Part shown: positions 1 to 9,598 of the stretch, piece by piece | Layout: each line of letters starts with the position of its first letter | How positions within the stretch are numbered: position 1 is the stretch's first letter | Source of the DNA: Deltaproteobacteria bacterium | Lineage (GTDB): Bacteria > Desulfobacterota > Syntrophia > Syntrophales > UBA2185 | DNA: 64,000 bases | Reading direction: 5' to 3' | Assembly (NCBI GenBank): GCA_026388545.1 | Contig: JAPLJS010000041.1 | Location: 1 to 64,000, forward strand | The notes under the pieces: generated by a model | What the model was told of the DNA's origin: nothing | Databases searched by the model: none | The model's input: the letters and a program-made list of their open reading frames with translations, nothing else | Position numbers and translations under genes: made by a program

Positions 1-732
1 ATCATATTCCCCGTCCATATATGGGGTTTGCCGCAGCAGGTTATTACCTTCGTTAATGCGTTGGCCATAGATACATCCAAGTACTACTTTGCCCTTGCCG
101 TTAATGCCGGTCAGGTTGCCGCCACATTGCTGCAATTAAAGAAAATCATGAAATCCAGAGGGTTATTTCTCTCATCGGGATTTGATATTGTTATGCCGTC
201 CAACTACATACCGTGGGGTGGACCTGGACCGGAAGATAAACGCATGCGGAGGATAAGCGACGCGAAGGAAAAGATTCATAAAATCTCTTCAATTGTTGCA
301 AAAAGAGAGCGATGTCCTGTTGAAAAAGGTCCGCTATGGCAAAATTTTCTGTTTTCCTGGTTTTATAAATTCTCTTTTCCATATATTCCTAAAATGGATA
401 AGGATTTTTGGGTCGATGATAAATGTAACACATGTACCATCTGTAAAAAAATCTGCCCTTGCGGTAACATTGATCTGAAAGCGGGTAAGCCCGTATGGTT
501 GCATCATTGTGAACAATGCCTCGCTTGTATCCAATGGTGCCCGAAGGAAGCAATACAATATGGCAAGAAAACTCCCCGGTATGAGAGGTACCATCATCCG
601 GAAGTAACGTTGGACGATATTATCTCAATATCCCAGAGGGCATCACGGAGCGGCGACGCACAAGACAACACCTATTCATTTCATTCTGCAAGAAATAGGG
701 GACAAGTTATAGAACATTTACCAAGCCATTAA
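1..732 (+). CDS. EFR1-family flavodoxin-ferredoxin protein, 5' end missing
   Basis: The reading frame is open from the first base, so the gene begins outside the window; the TTG at 28 is internal. The visible part is the second half of a flavodoxin-like domain followed by a two-cluster 4Fe-4S ferredoxin. The first cluster motif (CNTCTICKKIC plus a following C) lies around 415-465 and the second (CEQCLACIQWC) around 508-540. This order, flavodoxin then bacterial ferredoxin, is the EFR1 family, presumed cytoplasmic electron carriers of anaerobes. About 243 codons are present against a usual 260 or so, so little is missing. The tail after the second cluster is polar and unremarkable. The partner oxidoreductase is unknown. 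Confidence 0.85.
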   Translation: MIFPVHIWGLPQQVITFVNALAIDTSKYYFALAVNAGQVAATLLQLKKIMKSRGLFLSSGFDIVMPSNYIPWGGPGPEDKRMRRISDAKEKIHKISSIVAKRERCPVEKGPLWQNFLFSWFYKFSFPYIPKMDKDFWVDDKCNTCTICKKICPCGNIDLKAGKPVWLHHCEQCLACIQWCPKEAIQYGKKTPRYERYHHPEVTLDDIISISQRASRSGDAQDNTYSFHSARNRGQVIEHLPSH

Positions 733-1002
733 AACAAGGTTCATCCGGTTCATGCGTACTTTTGAGTTGATAATCTGTTGAATTGAGCCTTGACTGACTT
801 ACACCTACGAAGCATTATGTTTGATCAATTCCGGCACTTGATGATTTTTACTTAAAATCTAGCATTCAGGTGCCATTGATAGGCCAAATTTAATTACAGT
901 TGTCCCCAATTTAGCCCTCAGGCGAGACGCCCAACCTACACAATGGTGGGACAGGCGTCCCGCCTGTCTCTTCTATTAAAGGAATTTATCATGTCTCCGA
1001 CT
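733..1002. other. intergenic gap between convergent genes with palindromic repeat
   Basis: No gene is seen. The gap holds a perfect hairpin at 950-968 (gacaggcg, three-base loop, cgcctgtc), preceded by a related gagacgcc motif. It resembles the short GC-rich dispersed palindromes common between convergent genes and may help end transcription from both sides. There is no T-run, so it is not a classical intrinsic terminator. Confidence 0.45.
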
Positions 1003-1632
1003 TCAATAGGTTTTTAAAACAATTTCCTCGTATGATTTTCTCCACTTTGGCGTCATGAGCTTGTATTTCTCATTGAAATGACCAATAGCGAGAAGCATCG
1101 GGACAAAGTAGTTGTCCGGGATATTGAAAGCCTTTTTAACCCCTTCATGATCAAACCCATCCATGGGGTGTGAATCCAGGCCGACATCCTTTGCTGCCAG
1201 CATCAGGGCCATACCGAAGAAGGCAGCGTTTTTTACGGCGAAAGCCAGAGATTTTTCTTCTCCCCCGTAAATAGACTCCGTTCCCCCTTCAATCCATCCC
1301 CTCTGTTCGGGTTTAATATAACCAAGGTCCAACATATTCTGCCAAACCTTTTCAAAGGTCGGATGACCCGCTTTCCAGCCATCCCTGTCTGCGAGCAGGA
1401 TCAATACCACCGGGGCGTCCGTTATCTTGGGCTGGTTCCAGGCCACCGCTTTCAAGCGTTCTTTGTCGGCGGGTGACTTAATAACAATCAACTGCCAGGG
1501 TTGAAAGTTGAAGCCGGATGGCGCAAGGGCCGCTGTCTCTATTATTTTTTTCAGTTCGTCATCGTTTACAGGTTTCGTCGGGTCAAAAAAATTAACTGCA
1601 CGTCTTTCCGTCATTATTTTTGTAAATTCCAT
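1003..1632 (-). CDS. nitroreductase family protein
   Basis: A 209-residue FMN-dependent nitroreductase-type oxidoreductase. The N-terminal RRAVNFFDP segment and the APSGFNFQPWQL stretch (about residues 43-54) are the phosphate- and FMN-binding signatures of the family; the C-terminal part has the usual GLDSHPMDGFD region. Length is normal and it looks intact. The ATG at 1632 is chosen because a strong AAGGAGG site sits just upstream of it; a longer reading from 1650 would place that site inside the gene. Substrate cannot be told; relatives reduce nitro compounds or quinones with NAD(P)H. It lies just downstream of the P-type ATPase gene on the same strand (32-bp gap), so they may be co-transcribed. 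Confidence 0.9.
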   Translation of the reverse strand: MEFTKIMTERRAVNFFDPTKPVNDDELKKIIETAALAPSGFNFQPWQLIVIKSPADKERLKAVAWNQPKITDAPVVLILLADRDGWKAGHPTFEKVWQNMLDLGYIKPEQRGWIEGGTESIYGGEEKSLAFAVKNAAFFGMALMLAAKDVGLDSHPMDGFDHEGVKKAFNIPDNYFVPMLLAIGHFNEKYKLMTPKWRKSYEEIVLKTY

Positions 1633-1664
1633 AATCTTTACCTCCTTCATGTTATGCTGTGATT

Positions 1665-4187
1665 TTAAGCATTTATTTTTTTATAAAATACTTTTTTTAC
1701 AAACTCCGCCATCAATATATAAAGTATCACAATAAGGCCCATCATCATAAGAAAAGAAACGGGCAGGGGTACAAACCCGAAGATCGGCCCGATAGGAGTA
1801 TAGGGGAAAATAAGTGTCGCAAGAACTATGACAAGTGTAGCGACAAATAGATGTTTGCCCGGTCTGCTCTTAAAGAACGGCCTCCTGCTGCGAATTACAA
1901 GCACAATAATTGCGGCCGAAATAACGGACTCCATAAACCATCCTGTTCTAAATTGATCGGGCGTGGCATGGAGGATGAATAAGAGAACCCCAAAAGTCAG
2001 ATAATCGAAAACCGAACTGACCAGGCCGAAGGTGAACATGAATTTCCGGATAAAAGAAATATTCCAGCGCCTGGGCTGATTCAGCATCTCTCTGTCTACA
2101 TGATCCGTGGCAATGGTCATTTCCGGAAAATCCGTCATCAGATTGGTCAACAGGATCTGCTTGGGCAACAGCGGGAGAAAGGACAGAAACAGAGAAGCGC
2201 CGGCCATGCTGAACATGTTTCCGAAATTAGCGCTCGTAGCCATAAAGACGTACTTCAAGGTGTTGGCAAAGGTTTTTCTTCCTTCACTTACACCCTGTAC
2301 GAGAACGGCCAGGTCCTTTTCAAGGAGCACAATATCCGCAGATTCTTTGGCTACATCCACCGCAGTGTCCACCGAGATACCGACATCCGCTGCATGGAGG
2401 GCGGAAGCGTCATTGATTCCATCTCCCATATATCCCACGACATGCCCGGCCTTCCGGAGTGCAAGAATGATCCGTTCTTTCTGATTAGGCTCTACCTCAG
2501 CGAAGATGTCCGTCTCTGTTACCTTCCGTAAAAGAGCCTCATTGCTTATTTCACGCAACTCGCTCCCGGTTAGGATCTTTGCATCCGCCATTCCCACATC
2601 CTGACTCACCTTGGCGACGACAAGGCGATTGTCCCCCGAAATAATTTTCAGAGAAACACCAAGTTGTCTGAGGCGGTCAATCGTTTCAGCAATCCCTGCT
2701 TTCGGCGGATCGAAGAGAACCAGAAAACCGAGGAACGTCATATTCGCCTCATGTTTTTTATCAATGGACGCCTCTGCTCCCATATCCCGATAAGCAATTC
2801 CCAAGAGGCGAAAACCCTGATTGCTGAGCGTCTCAAATTTCTGATGGATCTCCCGTTTTACCGAAGCTATGTCCACCTTATCGCCCGAGGGAGCCTCTGC
2901 CGTCGAACAGATGTCAAGCACATTGGGAAGAGGCCCCTTGGTGACCATCAAATACCTGCCTTCCTTCACAACCAGAATACTCAACCGCTTGCGGATGAAG
3001 TCATAAGGTACCTCGTCTGCCTTTTCATACCCGGATACATCCGGCTGTTTGTAAGTGCGAATCGCTTCATCAATAGGATTGGAGAAGCCCTTTTCATAGA
3101 AGGCGTTCATATAGGCGTGAAAAAAGACCCGCTCACTGGAATTACCTGCGATATCTAATGCCGAATGGAGATGTACTGTTCCCTCGGTCAGGGTTCCCGT
3201 CTTGTCCGAGCAGAGGACATCCATGCTCCCGAAATTCTCAATGGCGGCGAGCCGCTTCACAATGACCTTTTGCTGTGCCATACTCTTGGCGCCATGAGCC
3301 AGATTGATACTGATAATAGCGGGCAGCAGTTGAGGCGTCAGCCCCACCGCCAGAGCCAGAGAAAAAAGGAACGCTTCCAGGACGGGCCGGTGGAAATAGA
3401 CATTGACAGCAAAAATCAGGAAAACCAGGGCCAGTGTCACTTCCAGCAATAGATACCCGAATTGCCGGATGCCGTGTTCAAATTCCGTTTCCTGAGGTCT
3501 CAGTTTCAGCCTTTCCGATATTTTGCCGAACTCCGCTTCCTTCCCCGTGAAAATAACAACGGCTCTGGCTGTACCGCTGATAACGTGCGTTCCCATAAAG
3601 AGGCAGTTTGTACGACTGCTGAGGGGAGCTTCCGCCGATAATAGACCGGCGTCCTTCTCGACGGGGTAGGTTTCACCGGTCAAGGTTGCCTCGTCCACAA
3701 AGAGATCTTTTGCTTCTAAAATCAGGCTGTCTGCGGGGATCGCATCTCCGGCATCTAAGACAACGACGTCTCCCGGGACGGTATCTTCCAGGGAAATATC
3801 TTTCCGGCTCCCGTCACGAAGAACTGTGGTCTTGATCCTGACTATGGCCAGGAGCTTTTCGACAGCGTCAGCGGCGCCCCGTTCCTGCCAGAATCCCAAA
3901 AGGCCGCTGACCAGAACGATAAAAAGAATAATAGCGGCATCCACATGATCTTGCAGGAAGAAAGATAACCCGGCGGCAAAAATAAGCGTTAAAATTATGG
4001 GATTCTTGAATTGGGCAAGCAAGAGCGCAAACGTATCGGACCGTTTCGGGGGCTTTAGCAGATTGGCGCCATAACTAATCAGGCGCCGCCTTGCTTCCTC
4101 GCTGCTCAATCCTTCCTGCCGTGTTTCGAGCTGCGCCAGTAAATCAGCCTGGGGAATGTTCCAGAAATAGGATGGCTGTCTGATCAT
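1665..4187 (-). CDS. mgtA: magnesium-type P-type ATPase (MgtA/MgtB-like)
   Basis: An 840-residue inner-membrane P-type ATPase. In order: the N-terminal cation-ATPase domain, two membrane helices (about 65-105), the actuator domain with TGET (about 170), a membrane pair containing a GLTPQLLP motif (about 283), the phosphorylation motif DKTGTLTEG with the aspartate near residue 328, the GDGINDASAL hinge near 590, and a C-terminal membrane bundle. The GLTPQLLP helix and overall length fit the type IIIB Mg importers better than Ca pumps, but a different divalent cation cannot be excluded. The ATG at 4187 has AAGGGA seven bases upstream; a TTG one codon earlier is also possible. No Mg riboswitch or leader was recognised in the 250-bp gap upstream. 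Confidence 0.88.
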   Translation of the reverse strand: MIRQPSYFWNIPQADLLAQLETRQEGLSSEEARRRLISYGANLLKPPKRSDTFALLLAQFKNPIILTLIFAAGLSFFLQDHVDAAIILFIVLVSGLLGFWQERGAADAVEKLLAIVRIKTTVLRDGSRKDISLEDTVPGDVVVLDAGDAIPADSLILEAKDLFVDEATLTGETYPVEKDAGLLSAEAPLSSRTNCLFMGTHVISGTARAVVIFTGKEAEFGKISERLKLRPQETEFEHGIRQFGYLLLEVTLALVFLIFAVNVYFHRPVLEAFLFSLALAVGLTPQLLPAIISINLAHGAKSMAQQKVIVKRLAAIENFGSMDVLCSDKTGTLTEGTVHLHSALDIAGNSSERVFFHAYMNAFYEKGFSNPIDEAIRTYKQPDVSGYEKADEVPYDFIRKRLSILVVKEGRYLMVTKGPLPNVLDICSTAEAPSGDKVDIASVKREIHQKFETLSNQGFRLLGIAYRDMGAEASIDKKHEANMTFLGFLVLFDPPKAGIAETIDRLRQLGVSLKIISGDNRLVVAKVSQDVGMADAKILTGSELREISNEALLRKVTETDIFAEVEPNQKERIILALRKAGHVVGYMGDGINDASALHAADVGISVDTAVDVAKESADIVLLEKDLAVLVQGVSEGRKTFANTLKYVFMATSANFGNMFSMAGASLFLSFLPLLPKQILLTNLMTDFPEMTIATDHVDREMLNQPRRWNISFIRKFMFTFGLVSSVFDYLTFGVLLFILHATPDQFRTGWFMESVISAAIIVLVIRSRRPFFKSRPGKHLFVATLVIVLATLIFPYTPIGPIFGFVPLPVSFLMMMGLIVILYILMAEFVKKVFYKKINA

Positions 4188-4443
4188 CAAAATATCCCTT
4201 AAAATGTAATAGTGATCTTCACAATGAGCCGGTTAAAAAATCCAGAACCATTTGATAAGAACTTCCTTGTATATCATAACTCCTGATGGTCATCTCTGCC
4301 TCCTTCTCCTAAATCAACAGGGAAAACAGATATATAATGACCGTCAGACTCTTAACTGTCAATCATCATTTTGTTACGTATAGTAAGTAGAATTCTGTAG
4401 TTCCTTTGACAATGGCTGTCAGGTCAATTATTGATCAAGATGA

Positions 4444-5130
4444 TTAAAGTCTCTCTGCTCCTTGCCTCCCGTCAATCCTATTCCAATATTTGTACTCGTG
4501 AGTCCAATCGTCTTTGTGCATTTTTACCAAGTGTTGAAAGTACATCCTGTTCTCCTTCATGATCCTTCTCTGCTTTGTATAGTTCCTCTTGGCACTGATA
4601 TCTTCTGTCAGGTCTTCCCCAAGCTGGAAAGCCTTCCTTTCGGCATTCTCAAAGGCATTGGGACCCTGTCTTACGGATACCCCTATGCTCCCGGTAATGA
4701 AGGATCCGAAGTTGAGCATGATCTCATTTAAGTAGTCAGTGACCTGCTTGTACTGACCGGTGCCTCCCGAGGTAGCTACGTTAACAGTGTACTTGCCAGT
4801 CAACAACTGGCAATGAATGGCATCGGCCATGCGGTCTATCATGGTTTTCATCTGGGCGGTGACCGACCGGAAGTAATTGGGGGAACCCATGACCAAACCA
4901 TCAGCGTCCATCATCTTCTTGCAAAAGGCTTGAAAGTCGTCCTTCTTCACGCACTTCCCTTTCTTATAGCAGATCCCACAGGCATTGCAGAATTCTATAT
5001 TCAACTTGCAGATGTCCACCAGTTCCGTCTTGGCGCCCTTAGACCTTGCCCCATTTAGAACAGCCCTGACCAATTTCAGGGTCTGGCTGTTAGAACTTCT
5101 GGGACTTGCATTTATGCCCAATATCTTCAT
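4444..5130 (-). CDS. iron-sulfur flavoprotein / NADPH-dependent FMN reductase family
   Basis: A 228-residue flavodoxin-fold protein. The N-terminus MKILGINASPR with SSNSQTLKL is the FMN phosphate loop, and CNACGICYKKGKC near residues 48-60 is the compact cysteine motif of the archaeal-type iron-sulfur flavoproteins (ISF). MGSPNYFRSVTAQMK (about 81-95) is the flavin isoalloxazine loop. The C-terminal 40 residues are basic and extend past the flavodoxin core. A strong AGGAGG site lies eight bases before the ATG. The gene follows the MFS exporter by 58 bp on the same strand, so both may be one transcript. It is probably a cytoplasmic electron carrier or quinone reductase; the exact reaction is unknown. 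Confidence 0.85.
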   Translation of the reverse strand: MKILGINASPRSSNSQTLKLVRAVLNGARSKGAKTELVDICKLNIEFCNACGICYKKGKCVKKDDFQAFCKKMMDADGLVMGSPNYFRSVTAQMKTMIDRMADAIHCQLLTGKYTVNVATSGGTGQYKQVTDYLNEIMLNFGSFITGSIGVSVRQGPNAFENAERKAFQLGEDLTEDISAKRNYTKQRRIMKENRMYFQHLVKMHKDDWTHEYKYWNRIDGRQGAERL

Positions 5131-5188
5131 CTTGCTTTCCTCCTGGAGTGTTAATTTACAGAAATCAACAGAAATGGATAGTTCGGGA

Positions 5189-6466
5189 TCATTCGATCCC
5201 GGGAATGATTCCCATTTTAATATAAATGGGACGCACCTCTTTTCTTATTTGAGGAAGATTCACAGCAAAAATCAACGAACCGATGATGCACGCTATCCCA
5301 CTTACAATGAGCGTATTGGGAGCGCCAATCCAGGATGCCAGTGTACCCGCAAAGAGGTTGCCAAGCGGCGCCATGCCAATAAATGCTGTTGCGTAAATGC
5401 TCATCACACGACCGCGCTTATCCTCTTCTACAATGCTTTGCAGAATGGTGTTGCTTGATACCATCTGAACGATCATCCCGAATCCGGTAATAAACATCAT
5501 AGAAAGCGAAACGATGAGCACCTGTGACAGAGAAAAGGCAATTAACCCGATGCCGAAAATAGCAGAAGCATAGGCAATGAATCGTCCCAGTCCCAGAATC
5601 GTTTGTCGCGATGCCAAATAGATCGCCCCTGTAAGGGCACCGATGCCGGACGCCGCCATGAGAAATCCCAGCGTGTGAGGTCCACCGTGGAGAATATCTT
5701 TCGCAAAAATGGGCATGAGAACTGTGTAGGACATACCCATGAAGCTCATCAAACCAATCTGAAGAAGGATGTAGCGGATAGGTGCAAACCCGAATGCATA
5801 GGAATAACCTTCCCTCAAATCTTGCCATATCCGCCGGGATGCTCTCACTACCTTCTTTCTTGCCGGAACCTTTATTGCAATGAGGGCAAAGACAATACCA
5901 AGAAAGCTTATCCCATTAATGAGAAAACAGACACCCTCACCCACAAGCCCGATCAATATACCGGCAGCCGCTGGTCCCACAAGCCTTGCTCCATTGAACA
6001 TCAAAGAATTCAAGGCAATCGCATTTCCAAGGTCTTCTTTTTTTTCTATTAATTCCACTATAAAGGATTGACGGGTGGGCATATCAAAAGCATTAATCAC
6101 ACCAAGGAAGATGCTTAAAACAATTATGTGCCAGACATGTATCGCTCCAATCAGGGCAAGAAACGCAAGGATCAAAGCCTGGATCATGGCAAGTGTCTGT
6201 GTCACAACGAGTATACGATGGCGATTCCATCTGTCCGCATAGACACCGGCGATAGATGCAAAGAGGAAAATGGGGATTTGACTGGAGAAACCGACGACGC
6301 CCAGCAACAATGCCGAATTGGTGAGTCGATAAACCAGCCAACTCATTGCGATCTGTTGCATCCATGTTCCGATCAATGAGATGCTTTGACCACCAAAAAA
6401 AAGCCGGTAGTTTCTATAATGCAATGCCCTGAGGATAAATTTAAAACTGACCTGATTTTCACTCAT
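5189..6466 (-). CDS. MFS transporter, DHA3/EntS-like exporter
   Basis: A 425-residue major facilitator protein with about 12 hydrophobic segments. The beginning (FRALHYRNYRLFFGGQSIS pattern), the loop after helix 2 (GVYADRWNRHRILV) and the pseudo-repeat in the second half are typical of the DHA3 subfamily, which includes the enterobactin exporter EntS and macrolide pumps. The start at 6466 is picked because homologous proteins begin about here; the frame is open to a GTG at 6553, but the extra 29 residues look unlike a conserved start, and neither start has a convincing ribosome site. Substrate unknown. The iron-sulfur flavoprotein gene follows directly. Confidence 0.85.
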   Translation of the reverse strand: MSENQVSFKFILRALHYRNYRLFFGGQSISLIGTWMQQIAMSWLVYRLTNSALLLGVVGFSSQIPIFLFASIAGVYADRWNRHRILVVTQTLAMIQALILAFLALIGAIHVWHIIVLSIFLGVINAFDMPTRQSFIVELIEKKEDLGNAIALNSLMFNGARLVGPAAAGILIGLVGEGVCFLINGISFLGIVFALIAIKVPARKKVVRASRRIWQDLREGYSYAFGFAPIRYILLQIGLMSFMGMSYTVLMPIFAKDILHGGPHTLGFLMAASGIGALTGAIYLASRQTILGLGRFIAYASAIFGIGLIAFSLSQVLIVSLSMMFITGFGMIVQMVSSNTILQSIVEEDKRGRVMSIYATAFIGMAPLGNLFAGTLASWIGAPNTLIVSGIACIIGSLIFAVNLPQIRKEVRPIYIKMGIIPGIE

Positions 6467-6842
6467 ACTTTGAGTCGAGTAGACCGGTTGCTCCCGATAC
6501 GCTACATCGAAGTTTATTTTCCCCGTTGCACCTCTGGTTTCCGGTTGTGCCACAGAATTTCAACCGTGTATTCATTGGTCGCAAACCCCCCGTGGCCGAT
6601 CATTCATATCATAATTATTAAGGAAATAACATCCATGATTACGGAGAGAACTCCTGTATCTTTGTTGAGGTGAAAGATTTGTAGATAACAGGAAGGGATG
6701 TGGGCTCTCATAGTGTTGTATAATCTTTAGTCCCGAACCATCTGCTCTCGTCTCTTTAATATGTCCGAACACATGGCAGCAAGCTATTCGAGAGCAGGGA
6801 AGACCTTGCATAGACGTCCCCCGTTACCGCACACAATTAATT
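6467..6842. other. gap with no recognised gene
   Basis: About 375 bp between the broken TAXI gene and the MFS gene. A 79-codon open frame on the minus strand (6572-6811) has no recognisable protein pattern and I do not count it. No terminator or clear promoter was found. Confidence 0.4.
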
Positions 6843-8055
6843 CTACGAATTGCCTTCCTTAGACTGATTGCTTAACCGGATAAGTTTCCCTCGAACCAAA
6901 TCAACATGCTCTTGAAGCTTATAGACCTCGCCAAAGAAGACCAAAGGAACAGAGATTCTATTGATCGACGCCTCAATCTGGTCAATCTTTTCATGATAAC
7001 CCGATATATCTACTGGCCCAGGACTTTCTATCATTTCTAATTCCAGATTCTTAAGTTCTCTATACCATTTATGGAATTTCCGGCGATGCCTCCAAGAATA
7101 CAGCCAGGGTATGCTTCGGATTAAAGGGATTAAAATGATGGCTACCGGGACCATGATTAAGATCGAGCGGTCAACAAACGCAGCTATCCCAAATGGAAGA
7201 TAGTCAAGTAAAAAAGGCCTTCCCGATTTATAAAATCTCTCCGCATAATAGGAGGAAGGGAAGCTAAGCTCCTTTGGCGAGGGGAATTCCCCCTTCTTAT
7301 TCACCCAACCTGCGTTGCTATGAATCTCAACGGCAGCGTCCAGAAGCAAATATACTAAAGCAGGGTGCAGGTCTTTACGTACAATGAGACTTGTTGTCAC
7401 TGCCAAAAGATGAACCTCTTGGGAGGGCATTATCCTCTGTACCGATTATCATTACCGCATCTACCGTCCCTTCCAATAAAGCTTTATTGGCAGCAGTACT
7501 GGAAAGGTCGAGTAGCACGGTTGGTAGAGCTGCACTATGACTTACTTTAAGCAAATCGATGGCAAATTTGCGCACCCCGCTTCCCTCTGGTCCAATCGCA
7601 ACCCTCTTACCCTTGAGTTCGGATAGATCGATAAACGTCTCTTCGCTTCGATAAAAAACCCAAAGGGTAGTGTAGCCTATGGCCCCGAGGGAAACGAGAT
7701 TTTTCGCCCCTGAGGGCGAACTCGTTCCATCTTGGACAAAACCGGCATCGACATGGAAAGATTCCTCGTTAAGGCGCTTGAGATTTTCTACAGAACCTGA
7801 GGAGGGAAGCAACTTAAGATGAATCTTCTCACGCGCCAGGATCTGCCGGTAGCGCTCACCATAATTTGCATAAGACCCACTTTCAAATCCGGTGGTCATC
7901 GTTAAATTGTTGGGTGACGTGAAATGATATGCGATGATAATCGATATGAGTGCGACGAATAAAACCGAGACGAGGATGGCCAGAAGACCATGATTAGATA
8001 TTGAAGAAATGATTCTGCGTCTAATCTTTGTTTTTTGGACCATTCTATCCCTCAT
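6843..8055 (-). pseudogene. TAXI-family TRAP transporter solute-binding protein, broken by deletion and frameshift
   Basis: Two overlapping frames make up one gene. 7375-8055 carries the N-terminal membrane anchor (about residues 20-45) and the first binding lobe (TTGFESGSYANYGERYRQ onward, through GPEGSGVRKFA to DAVMIIG). 6843-7430, in another frame, carries the C-terminal part (LLAVTTSLIVRKDLHPAL, GEFPSP, AERFYKSGRPFL, then a membrane helix and coiled tail). Full-length relatives (COG2358) have roughly 50-60 more residues between DAVMIIG and the LLAVTTSL segment, covering an arginine-phenylalanine-rich stretch and DLARDIPP-type residues. So the junction near 7375-7450 has lost about that many codons and shifts frame. 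The upstream start may be the ATG at 8055 or at 8043 (AGGGA site before it). It ends an operon with the hydrolase and nitroreductase. Confidence 0.75.
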
Positions 8056-8091
8056 AGCGGCACAGGGTCTTTTAATTTGTCATGGCCGGAA

Positions 8092-8736
8092 CTATTCCTC
8101 AAGGTTTCCCTTAAACCATGCGATGCAGCGACTCCAGGCATCTTTGGCTGCATCGGCCCGATAACTGGGGCGATAATCTGCAAAAAAAGCGTGCGGCGCA
8201 CCTGGGTATATAATGAATTCAGCCGTCTTGCCTGCGGCCTTCAGAGCAGCCTCCATCGCCCTTACATCGGCCACCGGAATTCCCAGATCCTCTCCGCCGT
8301 AAAGACCCAGGATGGGTGCCTTAATCCGAGCGGCAACGTTTAACGGTCCAACCATTCGTACACCCTTTGTTATGACAGGTCGAATCTGGCCATACCAGGC
8401 AACGGCAGCCTTCACCTCGCGACTGTACGCCGCAAAGCGTCGTGTGACATCCTTGATATGCTCGTGCATTCCAAAAACTTCCGGGATGACCAGAACAACT
8501 GGATATTTCCCTGCAGTTACGGGGCGTGCCTCATAGATAGGAATAAGAAAATCCCCGGAGGGCACCGTGCCTTCAGTGACAGCGATACCGTCCAATGAAG
8601 TGGTGATGACCTTGCCTGCCACCGGGGTCGCAGCGATGTGAAAACCCGCGAGTCCTATTCCCGTTACACCCACCTGCGCCAGAAACTCCCGACGGGACAC
8701 CCCTCCATAAGCATTTGCCAGCCAATCTTTAACCAT
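8092..8736 (-). CDS. dienelactone hydrolase family protein with internal in-frame deletion
   Basis: A 214-residue alpha/beta hydrolase-fold protein with an N-terminal twin-arginine signal (SRREFLAQVGVTG, about residues 14-26), so probably exported folded. VVLVIPEVFGMHEHIKDVTRRFA (about 79-101) and LGLYGGEDLGIP and GAPHAFFADYRPSYR match Tat-exported dienelactone hydrolases, which are near 290 residues. Here RRFA runs almost straight into VKAAVAWYG, whereas relatives have about 75 residues between them, including the GFCWGG nucleophile elbow. The catalytic Cys is therefore absent while the Asp and His are kept. The frame is intact, but activity is doubtful; treat as a likely decaying gene. It lies 16 bp after the SagB-type gene and 36 bp before the broken TAXI gene. 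Confidence 0.8.
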   Translation of the reverse strand: MVKDWLANAYGGVSRREFLAQVGVTGIGLAGFHIAATPVAGKVITTSLDGIAVTEGTVPSGDFLIPIYEARPVTAGKYPVVLVIPEVFGMHEHIKDVTRRFAAYSREVKAAVAWYGQIRPVITKGVRMVGPLNVAARIKAPILGLYGGEDLGIPVADVRAMEAALKAAGKTAEFIIYPGAPHAFFADYRPSYRADAAKDAWSRCIAWFKGNLEE

Positions 8737-8752
8737 AAATTCCGCCTTCCCA

Positions 8753-9436
8753 TCACTTCCTTCCTAGTGGCATGATGTAGATAGGCTGTTCTTTCTCTGA
8801 CAGATTCAATGCCTTCCTTACATCTTCATCCTTGAATCCTCCTATAGTAACCGTCCCCAGTTTCAGGGATTGGGCCTGCAAAAAGACATTTTGCGCAGCA
8901 TGCCCTCCCTCCAGGTACATCCATCTCGGATTGGGTGATCGATCCGACATACCTGAAAATACAAGAGTGGCTGGTGCATTTTTTATAGGAACCTGTCCAA
9001 CGGCCTTGTACAGATCCGCCTTTTTGTCTCCATTGGCAACTTTAACAATCTTATGCCCCTGGGGCTGGTATTTATACATACCCGCTGAAAGACCGGTCAC
9101 ATTTCCCACTATGAGATATGCATTCAAGAGATACATGGCCCGCGCTGAAGGAGCCGTTCTCAGACCTCGTTTCGGTTCTGTAATGCCCTGTGCTGCCCAG
9201 AGAATCTGTGAAATATCAGCTATGGTTAAAGGCTCATCCTTATAAGATCTTACCGATCTCCTTTCTAACAAAGCCTTTTCAATCGATACAGGACCATCAA
9301 TGCCGGGCTGTAATAAATTGATGACTGTTGCTCCCGAGGTTTGTTCCTGTGCTTGAGCCAACCGAAGTCCCAGATGTGTTTGGAAAAGCATAGCACTGAT
9401 TGTAAACAAGACAATAGTTTTTACCGATACTGTCAA
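8753..9436 (-). CDS. SagB/ThcOx-type nitroreductase, exported
   Basis: A 227-residue protein with an N-terminal signal peptide (hydrophobic stretch about 5-28, cleavage likely after AQA). The SagB-type nitroreductase pattern follows: RRSVRSYKDEPLT (about 60-72), RTAPSARAMYLL (about 92-103), then MYLEGGHAAQNVFLQA and LGTVTIGGF. This family binds FMN; members outside thiazole/oxazole peptide clusters have unknown substrates. The middle segment (MSDRSPNPRWMYLEGGH) is around 10 residues shorter than in most relatives. The reading starts at TTG; no good ribosome site is seen and the start is uncertain. A 35-bp dispersed repeat lies only 10 bp upstream. First gene of the run with the hydrolase and the TAXI pseudogene. 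Confidence 0.8.
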   Translation of the reverse strand: MTVSVKTIVLFTISAMLFQTHLGLRLAQAQEQTSGATVINLLQPGIDGPVSIEKALLERRSVRSYKDEPLTIADISQILWAAQGITEPKRGLRTAPSARAMYLLNAYLIVGNVTGLSAGMYKYQPQGHKIVKVANGDKKADLYKAVGQVPIKNAPATLVFSGMSDRSPNPRWMYLEGGHAAQNVFLQAQSLKLGTVTIGGFKDEDVRKALNLSEKEQPIYIMPLGRK

Positions 9437-9445
9437 GGATTTCGA

Positions 9446-9480
9446 CTGTTGGTGATGAAAAGTAAAGATTACGGTTCGAA
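9446..9480. repeat. 35-bp dispersed direct repeat, copy 1
   Basis: This 35-bp sequence, from ctgttggtgatgaaaag to attacggttcgaa, recurs without mismatch at 33088-33122 in the same orientation, 23.6 kb away. Bases around it differ apart from a loosely similar tail. On the minus strand it can be read as SNRNLYFSSPT, but both such frames are short and otherwise unrelated, so the repeat is the conserved unit and not a protein. Confidence 0.85.
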
Positions 9481-9598
9481 GTCAAGCAGATTCTGCCAAA
9501 ATGTCCAGTTATGGACTACAGGAAGCTATGTTGTTTTTGACACTGCCCGTCAGATCAAGTTTAGGCCATGGTAAATTATTAAATAACCAGCCATTATT

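Noticed and set aside
6572-6811. 79-codon minus-strand open frame as a gene
   Set aside because: No ribosome site, no protein-like pattern, and it lies next to a decayed operon.
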